A stretch of DNA of 64,000 nucleotides from JBBDXS01 sp040902195. Lineage in GTDB: Bacteria > Chloroflexota > Dehalococcoidia > DSTF01 > RBG-16-68-14. The notes under the pieces were generated by a model. It saw nothing but the letters and a program-made list of their open reading frames with translations. It was not told the DNA's origin and made no database searches. Below, piece by piece: positions 15,767 through 23,820 of the stretch. A program made the translations under genes and the position numbers. The stretch lies in assembly GCA_040902195.1 (NCBI GenBank), contig JBBDXS010000019.1:1-64000 (forward strand), given 5' to 3'. Position 1 is the first letter of the stretch, and every line of letters begins with the position of its first letter.

Positions 15767-16216
15767 CGCCGCCTCCTTGCTGGGGATGGCACCTATTCTA
15801 CGCCCGGTCGCCCGTTTGTCAAGCAGCCGTACAGCATCTCGCACCGAGGCTTCCTGTTGCCCTGGCGCCCTCACCCCTCGCCACGGCGAGCCTGCGGCCG
15901 ACTCCCTCTCCCGCAGGCGGGAGAGGGGCGGCTTTGTGAGTAAAGAGAGCGTGTTTAGGGCGGACACGCAGGTCCGCCCCTACGGTGACGACCTTGCGGT
16001 CGTCAGGGCGTCCCGATGGCCGCCCCTACAACGTCATGCGACCTGTGTCTTCCTGGAGACTTACACGACTTTGGTCTTCCACTTTCCTTGCGCCCTCACC
16101 CCCGACCCCTCTCCCGCAGGCGGGAGAGGGGAGCTAGCAGCCGGCGCGTCGGTGGCAGAGACATGTGGCGGGCAGGGCTGAAGCCCTGCAGCTACGGTCG
16201 CAAGGCGAGTCGAGAC
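15767..16216. repeat. 450-bp intergenic block of families 1, 3 and 4
   Basis: Family-1 hairpins lie at about 15867-15930 and 16091-16137. A family-4 block runs from about 15957 to 16028 (GGCGGACACGCAGGTCCGCC, then CCTACGGTGACGACCTTGCG, then a CCCGATGGCCGCCCCTAC end). A family-3 variant, GGCAGGGCT-GAA-GCCCTGC then AGCTACGG, is at about 16173-16197. No gene is seen. Confidence 0.75.
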
Positions 16217-17599
16217 TTACACGACCTTCGTCTTCCACTTTCCTTGCTTGAAGCGGCGGCGGATGATCAGGCCGCGCACGATGTTCTCGACGACGGCGCC
16301 GATCCAGGCGCCGGGCGCGCCCAGCCCGACGGCCAGCGTCAGGACGAGCGCGACGGGGATGCGGATGCACCACGCGGTGAACGTCAGCACGCCTAGGACG
16401 TAGCGCGCGTCTCCGGCGCCGCGGAGCGCGCCTCCAAGCGAGGCGTGCAGGCCCATGAACGGGAATGCGATGACGAAGATGCGCAGCAGCTCCGCGCCGG
16501 TGCTGACCACCTCGGGTTCTTTGCCTTCGTCCACGAAGAGGGAAACGAACTGCGGCGCGAAGATCGCCAGCAGCGCGCCCATCGTGACCATCGTGCCGAT
16601 CGCCCAGTTGCGGCCGACCTCTGCGGCGTTCTCCGCGAGGTCGGGCCGTTTCGCGCCGAGGTAGCGGCTGACGAGGCTGGTCGAGGCGGCGCCGAGCGAG
16701 AAGCCGGGCACGAGCGCCAGCTCGAGCGTGCGCAAGGCGATCGTGTGCGCCGCCTGGGCCGTCTCGCCCAGACCTGTGACGATGCGCGAGTACACGATGA
16801 ACGCCATCATGAACTGGACCTCCTCGAGGCCCGACGGCAAGCCGATATTCGCGAGCCGGTTCAGCTCGGCGCGACCGGTACGCAACGCGCGCCAGGGGCG
16901 CCAGCGCATCGGCCCGACGCCGAAGACCAGCGCGCCGAGCGCGAGCGCACCGCCGATCGCGCTGCCGCTGGCGTAGCCGATCCCGGCCGCGCGCACCTCG
17001 AGATGCACGCCGATGACGCCGCTGATGAGCAGGAACGAAACGATCGCGTTGCCGGCGTTGAGCACGAGCACGATGACCATCGGCAGCCACGTGTTGCCAA
17101 CGCCGCGCAGGGCGCCGCTTGTCGCGTAGAGCAGCATGAGCGCGGGAAAGCCGAGCGATGCGGCGCGCATGTAGTCGATGCCGAAGGACTTCACGTCGCC
17201 TTCGGCGGCCATCATCGTCATGAGCGCCGGGGCGAGCGCCCAGAGCAGTACGGTGGCGAGAGCGCCCCAGAGCACGGCGATGATGATCGACATGCGCAGC
17301 GTGCGCTGGAGGTTATCGGTCGTGCCCGCGCCGTAGTCGCGCGCGATGACGGCCGTCGTGGCGAGATCGAGGCCGAAGGCGCCCGCGAAGGGGATCCAGA
17401 AGAGCAGGCCGCTGATGCCGACGGCCGCGACGCCATCGGCGCCGACGAAGTGGCCGACGAGGATGGCATCGACGGCGCCCAGCACGGAGACGGAGAGGCG
17501 CTCGATGACCATCGGCCAGGCGAGGCGCAGGACGACGGGCGTCATGCGGTCGGGCAGCTCGATGGCGATGAGCGGCTGCGATTCTTCGAGGACGGGCAT
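16217..17599 (-). CDS. MATE family efflux transporter
   Basis: 460 residues, about 12 membrane helices in two similar halves, the normal MATE length. Typical segments: LRLAWPMVIERLSVSVLGAV at the N-terminus, AILVGHFVGADGVAAVGISG, and in the second half LANIGLPSGLEEVQFMMAF and GASTSLVSRYLGAKRPDLAE. It should export drugs or other organic cations in exchange for Na+ or H+. Probably monocistronic; substrate unknown. Confidence 0.92.
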   Translation of the reverse strand: MPVLEESQPLIAIELPDRMTPVVLRLAWPMVIERLSVSVLGAVDAILVGHFVGADGVAAVGISGLLFWIPFAGAFGLDLATTAVIARDYGAGTTDNLQRTLRMSIIIAVLWGALATVLLWALAPALMTMMAAEGDVKSFGIDYMRAASLGFPALMLLYATSGALRGVGNTWLPMVIVLVLNAGNAIVSFLLISGVIGVHLEVRAAGIGYASGSAIGGALALGALVFGVGPMRWRPWRALRTGRAELNRLANIGLPSGLEEVQFMMAFIVYSRIVTGLGETAQAAHTIALRTLELALVPGFSLGAASTSLVSRYLGAKRPDLAENAAEVGRNWAIGTMVTMGALLAIFAPQFVSLFVDEGKEPEVVSTGAELLRIFVIAFPFMGLHASLGGALRGAGDARYVLGVLTFTAWCIRIPVALVLTLAVGLGAPGAWIGAVVENIVRGLIIRRRFKQGKWKTKVV

Positions 17600-17677
17600 A
17601 TCTGGGCAGCATAGCGGCGGATGTGTGTTAGCAGCTACTGACAGGACGCTGTCGCGGCGGTGGCTATACTACGCCGC

Positions 17678-17932
17678 ATGAAGCACGCGACACCCGTTGC
17701 GCTGGACGCGCTCGAGCCGCTGCTAGAGCAGATACGGTCGTTGGGGCTGCTCACGGAGCGAAAGCGCGGCGTGTTCTATCGGAAGTCGCGGGCGTTTCTG
17801 CACTTCCACGAAGACCCGGCGGGTTTCTTCGCGGACGTACGCACGGGGCCGGTCTGGTCTCGATTGCCGGCGACGACATCGAAGGAACGCAAAGCGCTGC
17901 TGGCGGCGATACGCGCGGAACTGGGGAGTTAG
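17678..17932 (+). CDS. Small conserved-looking hypothetical protein
   Basis: 84 residues. The pattern LLTERKRGVFYRKSRAFLHF followed by HEDPAGFFADVR is well-formed and looks like a conserved small cytosolic protein family, but I cannot name it. A TATACT -10-like box at 17665-17670 lies 7 bases before the ATG, so the message may be nearly leaderless. An alternative GTG start at 17660 would overlap that box. Confidence 0.7.
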   Translation: MKHATPVALDALEPLLEQIRSLGLLTERKRGVFYRKSRAFLHFHEDPAGFFADVRTGPVWSRLPATTSKERKALLAAIRAELGS

Positions 17933-17952
17933 GAATAGTCGCGAAGCGTCGA

Positions 17953-17980
17953 GGACAGAGCTAAAGCTTTGTCCCTACGA
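17953..17980. repeat. Family-3 REP-like hairpin at the end of the PH-like gene
   Basis: GGACAGAGCT-AAA-GCTTTGTCC followed by CTACGAGG. The CTA of this tail supplies the stop codon (TAG on the minus strand, 17975-17977) of the neighbouring gene. Confidence 0.75.
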
Positions 17981-18694
17981 GGTCCTGCTCGCTTGTCGCG
18001 ATGGTGGCCTGATGGGCGTAGAGGATAACGCGGCTCGCGCCACCGAATCGACGTGCGGCTGCGCCAGCGCCGCCAGCGCCTCGGGATTGTCTACGAAGAC
18101 CTTGATCGCGCGCATGGGGATCGGCAGGCCCTCGATCTCTGTGCCGTAGCGCGTGCGCCAGAGGCCCATCGACATGCCGATGCGGCGTCGCAGGCGGACG
18201 CGCGCGACGCGCGCGAACGGTTCGCGCACGTCCGCACCGAGGATGCGCACGAAGCCGCGCTCGCCCGGGCTGCTCTCGTGCCACGTGGCGACGCGGACGG
18301 ACTCGATATCGCGCCAGGGGTAGTCGTGCGTCGAGTTGCGCGTGCGGATGATCAGCCTGTCTGGCCAGAGCTCGACGACGCCTCCGTGGGAGAGGCGCAC
18401 GTTTACGATCCAGAGCGACGGCAGGCCGAGCGCGAGGATGGCGGTGCCTATGCCTGCGCTCGTGTTGGCGATGAGAAAGAACGCCGCGCTCACGACGAGG
18501 ACCGCGAGCGAGATGCCGATGCCCAGCCGCGTCATGGCGTCGACGTAGGCGTTGCGTGTGCGGATGGGCAGTCGCGTGAGCGGCTCGCCGGTGGGCTCGT
18601 GGGCGGTCGCGTCGCGCCGGTCGCCGAGGCGGGAGAGGCGCAGCAGCACGAACGCAACGAGCAGGACCGGGATGGCGATGGCGGCGCTAGGCAT
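17975..18694 (-). CDS. Membrane protein with a PH-like (bPH) domain
   Basis: 239 residues. One membrane helix at the N-terminus (about 3-20), a pair at about 57-95 (GISLAVLVVSAAFFLIA, GIGTAILALGLPSLWIV), then a soluble domain GVVELWPDRLIIRTRNSTHD followed by YPWRDIESVRV, which has the look of bacterial pleckstrin-homology domains. The last residues (about SSTPIRPPSRQASRTS) run into a family-3 repeat that provides the stop codon, so the natural C-terminus may have been replaced. Confidence 0.65.
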   Translation of the reverse strand: MPSAAIAIPVLLVAFVLLRLSRLGDRRDATAHEPTGEPLTRLPIRTRNAYVDAMTRLGIGISLAVLVVSAAFFLIANTSAGIGTAILALGLPSLWIVNVRLSHGGVVELWPDRLIIRTRNSTHDYPWRDIESVRVATWHESSPGERGFVRILGADVREPFARVARVRLRRRIGMSMGLWRTRYGTEIEGLPIPMRAIKVFVDNPEALAALAQPHVDSVARAALSSTPIRPPSRQASRTS

Positions 18695-19040
18695 CTAGGG
18701 CCAGTATCGGTCTGATCTGGGGAATCAGGAAACGGGAAGCGGGAACCGGGGATTGGTCGGGAGGCGGTGGAGGGTGTGGTATGGTAGGGGCTCGCGCGGG
18801 CGGCCCTCACCCCGAGTTGGGAGCAAGTACGGCAGTCGATTCGAGAGATCGCCCCTCTCCCGCACGCGGGAGAGGGGAAGCGGTCGCGAAGGGCTGGCGA
18901 GTGACGACGGTGGCTTGCTGTTCGCTATATTCTTCGTCCTTCCGCGGGAGACACTGGTTTTGCTCGCGACTTAGCGAGCAGGGAAGGACTCAGAATGACA
19001 GGGACGCGCCGGGCCAGGCCGGCTCGGAATGGCAAGAATG
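18695..19040. repeat. Repeat-rich intergenic region
   Basis: A family-5 unit (GGGAACCGGGGATTGG, about 18737-18755), a family-1 element split by about 40 bases (lead at 18805, hairpin CCCCTCTCCCGC/GCGGGAGAGGGG at 18851-18876) and a degraded family-2 unit near 18940-19005. No gene is seen. Confidence 0.65.
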
Positions 19041-19829
19041 CTAAAGCAGGCGGGCCTGGGGCAGGCGGACGAGCTCGCGCGGGCGGCCGTTGGGCACCAT
19101 GAGCGCGCGTCCGGCGAGCGAGTCGTCCTTTATCAGCTCGACGACGGCGTCGGCGATCTCCTCGGGCTGGAGGACGCCGAGGCCGGCGAGGCGCTGTCGC
19201 AACGGCTGCGCCTGCGGCTCCTCCTGCTGCGCTGCCTGCGCGCCGCGCAGCATCGGCGTGTCGACGACGCCGGGACAGACGCAGTTCACGCGAATGTTCG
19301 CCTCGTCCTTCCACGGCGCCATCGATGCCGTGAAGAGCACAACACCGCCCTTGCTCGCGGCGTACACAGGGTTCGGCGGGAAGCCGTAGCCGACGCCCGC
19401 GAGCGACGCCGTATTCACGATCGCGCCGCCGCCGCGCTTGCGCAGCGCGGGGAGGGCGAGCTGCGTGCCGAGGATGACGCCCTTGAGGTTGATGTCGAGC
19501 ATGCGCATCCAGGCCGACGGGTCGGTGGCGGGCCAGCGCGGCGCGCCGGTGATGATGCCGGCGTTGTTGTGCAGGATGTCGAGACCGCCGAACGTCTGCT
19601 CCGCGAACGCGATCATGTTGCGGACATCGGCCTCGTTCGTGACGTCGGCGCGACAGAAGGCTGCTTTTGCGCCGGACGCCTCGATCTGGTGCGTCGTCGG
19701 ATGGCCGACGTCGACGTCGATGTCGACGACGACGATCGATGCGCCCTCCTTGGCGAGACGGAGCGCGGTAGCGCGGCCGATACCGGAGCCGGCGCCGGTG
19801 ACGAGAGCGACCTTACCTTGGATGTCCAT
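19041..19829 (-). CDS. SDR family NAD(P)-dependent oxidoreductase
   Basis: 262 residues, classical short-chain dehydrogenase. The Rossmann motif is VTGAGSGIGRATALRLAKEG (about 9-28), with IVVVDIDVDVG ending in an acidic residue that favours NAD over NADP. NNAG is in ILHNNAGIITGAP, the catalytic Ser in VNTASLAGVG, and YAASKGG holds the catalytic Tyr and Lys. Substrate unknown. Family-5 repeat lies just upstream of the start. Confidence 0.92.
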   Translation of the reverse strand: MDIQGKVALVTGAGSGIGRATALRLAKEGASIVVVDIDVDVGHPTTHQIEASGAKAAFCRADVTNEADVRNMIAFAEQTFGGLDILHNNAGIITGAPRWPATDPSAWMRMLDINLKGVILGTQLALPALRKRGGGAIVNTASLAGVGYGFPPNPVYAASKGGVVLFTASMAPWKDEANIRVNCVCPGVVDTPMLRGAQAAQQEEPQAQPLRQRLAGLGVLQPEEIADAVVELIKDDSLAGRALMVPNGRPRELVRLPQARLL

Positions 19830-19927
19830 GTGCTTCTCCAGGAACTAGGAATCGGGGATAGTCTATCTCATGTGGCTCGGGGACCGTCACATTGAGGCCG
19901 GTTCGTAGCAGAACCGTGGGGAATCGG

Positions 19928-20248
19928 ATGCAGGTGGTCGATACTGACCGTAAGGGGACACAACTCTCTGGAGGATGGGGCGCTAACTTGAGCGAGGACA
20001 AGAGGCTGCATCGTGTAGCACCGGGGCCTCCGGACATACTACAGAGGTCGTGGACCAATTTTACGTCGTGGTGGGCCTATCCTGCGAACATGGCCGTCTT
20101 CCTCGTGCTTCTTACCTTGTTTCTCGTTGGTGTGGGCGGCGAGGGAATGTACATCGCGTTTCGGCTTGATGGGTTCTTCATGGTGGCCCTGTACCTCTAC
20201 AACACGGGATGGCGGAAGAAGAGAATGCAACGCGGAAGACGCGGCTAG
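19928..20248 (+). CDS. Small membrane protein
   Basis: About 106 residues. A soluble N-terminus is followed by two hydrophobic segments (PANMAVFLVLLTLFLVGVGG and MYIAFRLDGFFMVALYLY) and a very basic tail (KKRMQRGRRG). The ATG at 19928 has GGGGAA upstream; TTG starts at 19892 and 19988 are alternatives. First of three small membrane proteins in a row on this strand. No family recognised. Confidence 0.5.
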   Translation: MQVVDTDRKGTQLSGGWGANLSEDKRLHRVAPGPPDILQRSWTNFTSWWAYPANMAVFLVLLTLFLVGVGGEGMYIAFRLDGFFMVALYLYNTGWRKKRMQRGRRG

Positions 20249-20269
20249 GGTGTTTGCATCGTAGACTCA

Positions 20270-20533
20270 TTGGACGAAAGCATTGGGCTGGTGATTGGCG
20301 CGCTGTTCGTAGGGACGTTGATTGCCCTCAATCGACGGCGCAGGGTTACACGACAGGTTTTGATCGCGTTCGCGGCTGCATTCGGAACGACTGAGGGGTT
20401 AGCGGTTGTGATCGTTGCACCGGCTGGCAGTGCGGTGGTCAACGTTGCGGTCGTCCTTGGGATGGGGGTCAGCACCGCCGTCCTGGCAGCTGTACTTTCT
20501 GTCCGGTGGCCGGACAGCGGAGGCGGTGTTTGA
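20270..20533 (+). CDS. Small membrane protein
   Basis: 87 residues from a TTG start, 21 bases after the preceding gene. Two or three hydrophobic segments (IGLVIGALFVGTLIAL, LAVVIVAPAGSAVVNVAVVL, MGVSTAVLAAVLSV). No family recognised; base composition slightly lower in GC than the surroundings. Confidence 0.5.
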   Translation: MDESIGLVIGALFVGTLIALNRRRRVTRQVLIAFAAAFGTTEGLAVVIVAPAGSAVVNVAVVLGMGVSTAVLAAVLSVRWPDSGGGV

Positions 20534-20609
20534 GCGGCCGGATAATTGTGATGAGCGTGGGCGCAATCTATCCTGAGGGAGGCCTAGATACGGCGGGAGT
20601 GAGCGGCTG

Positions 20610-20774
20610 ATGGCGGAAGCGATCGGGTTGTCCATAGCCTGGGGTCTTGTCCCGGCAGCGGTAGTCTATGTTGCGAGGGCGCATGGCGATGCGCCCCTAC
20701 GGCGCGACGACCTGGCGGTCGTCAGGGCGGCCCGATGGCTGCCCCCTACGACGCGGGCGAGTGAGAACTGCTAG
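20610..20774 (+). pseudogene. Small membrane protein gene cut off by a family-4 repeat
   Basis: The ATG at 20610 starts MAEAIGLSIAWGLVPAAVVY and VARA, a good membrane helix. From about 20677 the frame runs straight into the family-4 repeat and reads HGDAPLRRDDLAVVRAARWL before a stop at 20772-20774. The end of the original protein is missing; only the first helix is genuine. Confidence 0.5.
20677..20757. repeat. Family-4 REP-like repeat
   Basis: GGGCGCATGGCGATGCGCCC followed by CTACGGCGCGACGACCTGGC, then GGTCGTCAGGGCGGCCCGAT and a CCCCCTACGACG end. The same long layout is at 15957-16028, and the first hairpin alone recurs at 20985-21010. Confidence 0.8.
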
Positions 20775-20793
20775 ACCTGTGGGACTAAACAAG

Positions 20794-20970
20794 ATGACGG
20801 CGACTGTTGTAATGGCGATCTTCGCCGCCTTCTGGGTCGGGGGCGTCGGCTTGAGGGAGGACGCCTCGCTAAGAGTTGCCGCGGCATCTGCGGGCTTCGC
20901 ATTTTTCTGGGCGTTCGTCCTGTTAGTGGCCTTTTGGAAGCTATCGGACTGGTGGACCGCTCGACACTAG
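20794..20970 (+). CDS. Small two-helix membrane protein
   Basis: 58 residues: MTATVVMAIFAAFWVGGVGL, then a second helix AASAGFAFFWAFVLLVAF ending in WKLSDWWTARH. The frame is open upstream but only across a family-4 repeat, so the ATG at 20794 is used. No family recognised. Confidence 0.5.
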   Translation: MTATVVMAIFAAFWVGGVGLREDASLRVAAASAGFAFFWAFVLLVAFWKLSDWWTARH

Positions 20971-20984
20971 CACTCGAGGACGAG

Positions 20985-21010
20985 GGGCGCATGGTGATGC
21001 GCCCCTACGG
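20985..21010. repeat. Family-4 hairpin at the end of the MBL gene
   Basis: GGGGCGCATGGTGATGCGCC followed by CCTACGGCGC. Its tail overlaps the stop codon of the metallo-hydrolase gene (21005-21007). Confidence 0.75.
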
Positions 21011-21829
21011 CGCAGGTGGTGGGTCTTTCGTCCAGGCGATGTAGCGCTCAGCCGAGCGCTCGACGGAAACCTTGGCGTTGCTGCGGACGACGCTCTGCCA
21101 CCAACCGCCGTAGATGCGATCGAACTCGTATGGGCGCACGGCCGCGACGATGCCGCGCACCAGCGACTCCGGCAGCGGTGTGTAGTTGGGAAAGCTGCGC
21201 ATGAACGTCACGAAGCTGCGGTCCTGCGCGACGGCGATCGAGTCGCCGGTGAGCAGGACGCCGCGTCCCTCCGCGCCGGCCGCCCAATGGACGACGGCAG
21301 AGCCCTCGAAGTGGCCGCCGGTCTGCACGAGCGTCACGCCGGGCACGAGCTCGACCGCGCCCTCGTAGAGGCGCGCTGCGGGGTCGGGCCGCGTGATCCA
21401 CTGCTCGTCCGCGCGCGGGAGGTAGACCGGCGCGTTGTCGAACGCGTGCGACCACTCGATGATGCAGCCGTAGAAGTGCGGGTGCGACGCGGAGATCGCG
21501 GCGATGCCGCCCAGCTCGCGGACGCGAGCGATCGTATCATCGTCGAGGTAGCTGTTGCCGTCGAAGAGCACGTTGCCGTCCGGCGTCTGCACGAGCAGTG
21601 GCCGCTGGCCGATCGCGAACCACGGCTGAGTACCGATGCCGTGCAGGCCGGGCTCGACCTCGCGGACGACGTTCTTGTAGCCGGCCTCGCGCATCTCGTC
21701 GAGCGTCGTCCACACCGGACCGCCCTCGGGGACGTACTGGCGGTCGTCGTCGCAGATCTTGCAGCCCGCCGGCGGTGCGTCGGAGGGGCCGTACTGGCAG
21801 CCGCAGGTCTTGCAAATGAATGCGGGCAC
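21005..21829 (-). CDS. MBL-fold metallo-hydrolase with N-terminal zinc-ribbon
   Basis: 274 residues. The first about 30 residues carry FICKTCGCQYGPSDAPPAGC and KICDD, a rubredoxin-like Cys cluster. The metallo-beta-lactamase core follows: LLVQTPDGNVLFDGN, the metal motif written as SASHPHFYGCI (reduced from the usual HxHxDH), GGHFEGSAVVHW and LLTGDSIAV. The loss of the third and fourth motif residues suggests an altered metal site. The stop lies within a family-4 repeat. Confidence 0.85.
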   Translation of the reverse strand: MPAFICKTCGCQYGPSDAPPAGCKICDDDRQYVPEGGPVWTTLDEMREAGYKNVVREVEPGLHGIGTQPWFAIGQRPLLVQTPDGNVLFDGNSYLDDDTIARVRELGGIAAISASHPHFYGCIIEWSHAFDNAPVYLPRADEQWITRPDPAARLYEGAVELVPGVTLVQTGGHFEGSAVVHWAAGAEGRGVLLTGDSIAVAQDRSFVTFMRSFPNYTPLPESLVRGIVAAVRPYEFDRIYGGWWQSVVRSNAKVSVERSAERYIAWTKDPPPAP

Positions 21830-21872
21830 TCCCTCACCCCCGGCCCCTCTCCCATAGGGAGAGGGGAGCTAC
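21830..21872. repeat. Family-1 hairpin repeat
   Basis: CCCTCACCCCCGGCCCCT then CTCCCATAGGGAGAGGGGAG. It begins one base after the MBL start codon and ends about 28 bases before the next gene, so it fills the divergent promoter region. Confidence 0.75.
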
Positions 21873-21900
21873 GTACGCGGCGTGGCGCAGTTCGCTAGAC

Positions 21901-22407
21901 TTGAACATCGCACTCTACCACTTCAGCGAAGACCCGAACATCGAGCGGTTTGCGCCGCATCGCGCGCCGACGAGCGTCCAGGACGAGGAGCGTGTGTGGG
22001 CGATCGATGCGTGGCACGCGCCGATGTACTACGTGCCGCGCGACTGTCCGCGCGCGTGCTTCTGGCCTGGCCCGCAGACGTCGGACGAGGACCGCGAGCG
22101 CTGGTTCGGCGGCATCGACGCGCGGATGGTGATCGCGGTGGAGATGGGGTGGCTGGCGCGGATCCGCTCCGCGACGCTGTACCGCTACGCGATGCCGGAG
22201 GAGACGTTCGCGCTGGACAACGCGACGGCGGGCCACTGGGATCGGAGCGTCATTCACGACCCGGCATCGAGCTGCGCTCGATGGACAGACCCTTCGCTGC
22301 GCTCGAGGGCAGGCTCCAAGGTTTGTCCCTACAGCTGCCGCTGCGCCCTACAGGCCCTCACGGACGAGCTGGTCGACGGCGAACTCGAAATACGTGACGG
22401 CTTCTGA
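21901..22407 (+). CDS. DUF6886-like protein with repeat-derived C-terminus
   Basis: 168 residues from the TTG at 21901. NIALYHFSEDPNIERFAPHR, RVWAIDAWHAPMYYVPRDCP and CFWPG match a small family of unknown function (my recollection: DUF6886). After about residue 120 (DRSVIHDPASS) the frame enters a family-3 repeat and reads CARWTDPSLRSRAGSKVCPY and beyond, ending 60 bases inside the convergent neighbour. The normal C-terminus is therefore missing and the product may be non-functional. Confidence 0.65.
   Translation: MNIALYHFSEDPNIERFAPHRAPTSVQDEERVWAIDAWHAPMYYVPRDCPRACFWPGPQTSDEDRERWFGGIDARMVIAVEMGWLARIRSATLYRYAMPEETFALDNATAGHWDRSVIHDPASSCARWTDPSLRSRAGSKVCPYSCRCALQALTDELVDGELEIRDGF
22275..22335. 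repeat. Family-3 repeat, long form
   Basis: GCTCGATGGACAGACCCTTC, CGCTGCGCTCGAGGGCAGGC, then TTTGTCCCTACAGCTGC. Related long forms lie at 23829-23878 and 24421-24525. Confidence 0.7.
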
Positions 22408-22677
22408 GAACGCGAAGGTCTCGCGGTCCCAATGCAACGACGGCGTGCCGCCGTTCTCGCGCTCGAGGCGCGCGCCGAGGCGGGGGAACATCATGACGCG
22501 AAAGCGCCCGATCAGGCCATCGAGCAGCTCGGGCTTGCGCCGGAGCAGTTCGAGGTAGGCGTCGGCGGCGCGCTGGACGACGTCCTTGTAGTCGCCGGAC
22601 TTGAGCGAGGCGTGCGCCGCCGCGAGCGTTTCGCGCAGGGCGGCGTCGTTGATGCGATCGACTTTCGTCGTGGCCAT
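22348..22677 (-). CDS. Hypothetical cytosolic protein
   Basis: 109 residues, soluble, mostly helical. AAHASLKSGDYKDVVQRAAD reads like one TPR-type helix pair, then a C-terminal part ending in TYFEFAVDQLVREGL. No family named. It is convergent with, and overlaps, the repeat-extended gene at 21901-22407. Confidence 0.65.
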   Translation of the reverse strand: MATTKVDRINDAALRETLAAAHASLKSGDYKDVVQRAADAYLELLRRKPELLDGLIGRFRVMMFPRLGARLERENGGTPSLHWDRETFAFSEAVTYFEFAVDQLVREGL

Positions 22678-22815
22678 TCCCTCACCTCTGGCCCCTCTCC
22701 CGGAGGGAGAGGGGAACCTGGCCGTGCTTGGGGAGCTCTCGCATCATGGTGAAGCGCCTCATCAACATCGCATCGAGATCCTTCGCTTCGCTCAGGATGA
22801 CGGGTGTGGTCGAGT
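22678..22815. repeat. Family-1 and family-2 repeats
   Basis: A family-1 hairpin (CCCCTCTCCCGGAGGGAGAG, 22678-22720) begins at the start codon of the hypothetical gene. A family-2 core (TCCTTCGCTTCGCTCAGGAT then GACGG) is at about 22780-22804. Confidence 0.75.
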
Positions 22816-23820
22816 TTACCGCACGGCGAAGTGGTTGAGCGCGGCATTCGCGCCCTCGCTGACCGTGATGTAGCCCTTGCCGTCCACATCGAGCGCGATC
22901 GCTTCGCCCTGTTGCTCAATCGCGGAGGGCGCCTGGCATGGAGTGGTGGTGAAGGCGTCAGTTAGCGGTGAGCCGTCGGGCCGGTCCCACAGCCAGACGT
23001 ATGCGTACGTTCGGATGGCGACGGACCGCCCGTCCGGCGAGACGTCACCGCCCGTCGGGAGGTCCGGGACGCCGGACACGAGCGGCGGCGCGTCCGCGGG
23101 CGGTTGAGACCCGGTCCCGAGCGCTGAGAAGTCGATCTGGCCGGCGCGCTCGAGCGTTGTTGGCGTGCCGGGCGCGATAGGGGCGGGCGCGCGGAAGACG
23201 AGCGACGGAGGCGACGTGAGCTCCTTCGTGACGATGACGATGTCGCCGCTCTCGGGGTCGACGAGCAGCGTCTCAGCGTCATGCGCGTGGTCGGGATAAC
23301 GCAGGACGAGCTTCTCGGCGGGCATCCCACCGCCGTTCAGCAGGTTGGGACTTAGGGCGACGTCCGGCTCTGGAACGCGGTAGACAACGATATCGTCGCG
23401 GGCAGCGGCGTTATCGCCGATGTCCGCCAGGTAGAGGTAATCGACGCCGTCGTCCGGGCCGGGGCCGATGGCCATGTCCTCCCAGTCGATCGCCTCCGCT
23501 CCATGGAGCGTGTACGTGCCGAGCCGCGCGCCGGCGCGGTCGATCGCGAAGACGCGCGCGCTGTCGCCGCTGTCGTTGTGGAGCCAGAGGACGCCCTCGT
23601 TGTCGCGGCTGGCGACGATGCCGGATGCCTCGATGATGTCCGGCGACGCGACGTTCCCGAGCACCTCCGGTATGGCGGCGCAGAGTTGGGCCGCTGAGAG
23701 AGCGTCCTTCTTGCCGCCGCCGCCACACGCGGCGACGGACACGAGTAGTGCGGCGATAATGGCGAGCGGCATGAGGAACGTGCTGGGCAAGCTGAAGCCT
23801 GGTTCTCGTCGAACTGTCAT
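22816..23820 (-). CDS. Putative lipoprotein with beta-propeller-like domain
   Basis: 334 residues. A signal peptide ends in the lipobox LVSVAAC (Cys about 32) followed by GGGGKK, so the protein is lipid-anchored outside. The rest is beta-rich with repeating DNEGVLWLHNDSGDSARVFA, DDGVDYLYLADIGDN and GDIVIVTKEL, like an esterase-type or NHL-type propeller. Its ATG overlaps the stop of the truncated lipoprotein frame at 23817 (ATGA), and the DinB-like gene is further upstream, so the three form one transcript. Confidence 0.78.
   Translation of the reverse strand: MTVRREPGFSLPSTFLMPLAIIAALLVSVAACGGGGKKDALSAAQLCAAIPEVLGNVASPDIIEASGIVASRDNEGVLWLHNDSGDSARVFAIDRAGARLGTYTLHGAEAIDWEDMAIGPGPDDGVDYLYLADIGDNAAARDDIVVYRVPEPDVALSPNLLNGGGMPAEKLVLRYPDHAHDAETLLVDPESGDIVIVTKELTSPPSLVFRAPAPIAPGTPTTLERAGQIDFSALGTGSQPPADAPPLVSGVPDLPTGGDVSPDGRSVAIRTYAYVWLWDRPDGSPLTDAFTTTPCQAPSAIEQQGEAIALDVDGKGYITVSEGANAALNHFAVR

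Noticed and set aside
15767..15967. 67-residue extension of the dockerin-like protein
   Set aside because: It reads through a family-1 repeat; AAGGAGG before 15766 supports the inner start.
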